From an uncultured Blautia sp. (GTDB lineage Bacteria; Bacillota; Clostridia; Lachnospirales; Lachnospiraceae): DNA of 6,121 nt. The notes below the pieces were generated by a model. The model ran no database searches, was not told the DNA's origin, and was given only the letters and a program-made list of their open reading frames with translations. The stretch spans positions 1 to 6,121 of the forward strand of contig URYM01000113.1 in assembly GCA_900552095.1 (NCBI GenBank), in the 5' to 3' direction. Within the stretch, counting starts at the first letter, position 1; every line of letters begins with the position of its first letter. Positions 6,074 to 6,121 of this stretch are shown piece after piece. The translations under genes and the position numbers were made by a program.

Positions 6074-6121
6074 CTGTCTCTTATACACATCTCCGAGCCC
6101 ACGAGACCGTACTAGATCTCG
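6074..6121 (+). other. Nextera i7-side sequencing adapter (artefact)
   Basis: This is not genomic. Bases 6074-6092 are the reverse-complement Tn5 mosaic end CTGTCTCTTATACACATCT, and 6093-6107 are the Nextera Read 2 tail CCGAGCCCACGAGAC. Bases 6108-6115 (CGTACTAG) equal the i7 index I know as N702, and 6116-6121 (ATCTCG) begin the P7 flow-cell sequence. It is open in the frame of the permease and would be translated as PVSYTHLRAHETVLDL. On the minus strand it creates the false start MGSEMCIRDR. Confidence 0.98.

Noticed and set aside
5698..6102. Minus-strand open frame beginning MGSEMCIRDR
   Set aside because: Its start lies in Nextera adapter and the rest is antisense to the PTS permease.
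1..6121. Tn5 mosaic ends read as a real transposon flanking the region
   Set aside because: Both ends carry the Nextera Read 1/Read 2 tails and index bases in library order, which a natural Tn5/IS50 element would not have, and no transposase is present.

Overview
The window is an assembled contig with sequencing-library adapter still attached at both ends. Genuine genomic DNA runs only from about 41 to 6073. Bases 1-40 and 6074-6121 are Illumina Nextera (Tn5) adapter, each with sample-index bases. Codon use, strong AGGAGG-type ribosome binding sites, tight gene packing and the gene families suggest a low-to-mid GC Bacillota, most likely a gut Lachnospiraceae-type Clostridia. That placement is an inference, as there is no marker gene.

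All real genes are on the plus strand and fall into two groups. The first (77-3588) is a tightly packed operon for peptide uptake and proline-peptide processing. It holds two Dpp/Opp-type ABC permease genes (77-1096 and 1097-1933, with no bases between them), an M24-family Xaa-Pro peptidase (1946-3019) whose Shine-Dalgarno overlaps the preceding stop, and a cyclophilin-like protein (3016-3588) that overlaps the peptidase by ATGA. The substrate-binding protein and the two ATPases that would complete the transporter are not in the window. A strong hairpin without a U-tract sits across the cyclophilin stop codon.

The second group (3627-6073) is a sugar module. It holds an RpiR-family HTH-SIS regulator (3627-4412), a clear rho-independent terminator (4443-4478), and a PTS EIIC-EIIB permease of the alpha-glucoside/maltose (GlvC/MalP) type (4546-6073). 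The permease is cut by the contig end about 40 residues after its phosphocysteine. Between terminator and permease lies a 16-bp palindrome that fits the CcpA cre consensus at 13 of 14 positions and overlaps a plausible -35 box, so the permease probably has its own regulated promoter. The layout resembles Bacillus glvR-glvC, with the phospho-alpha-glucosidase presumably beyond the contig end.

There is no phage, CRISPR, transposon or defence system here. The points most worth attention are the degenerate cyclophilin coupled to an Xaa-Pro peptidase, the operator/promoter architecture ahead of the permease, and the adapter ends, which create spurious protein termini.
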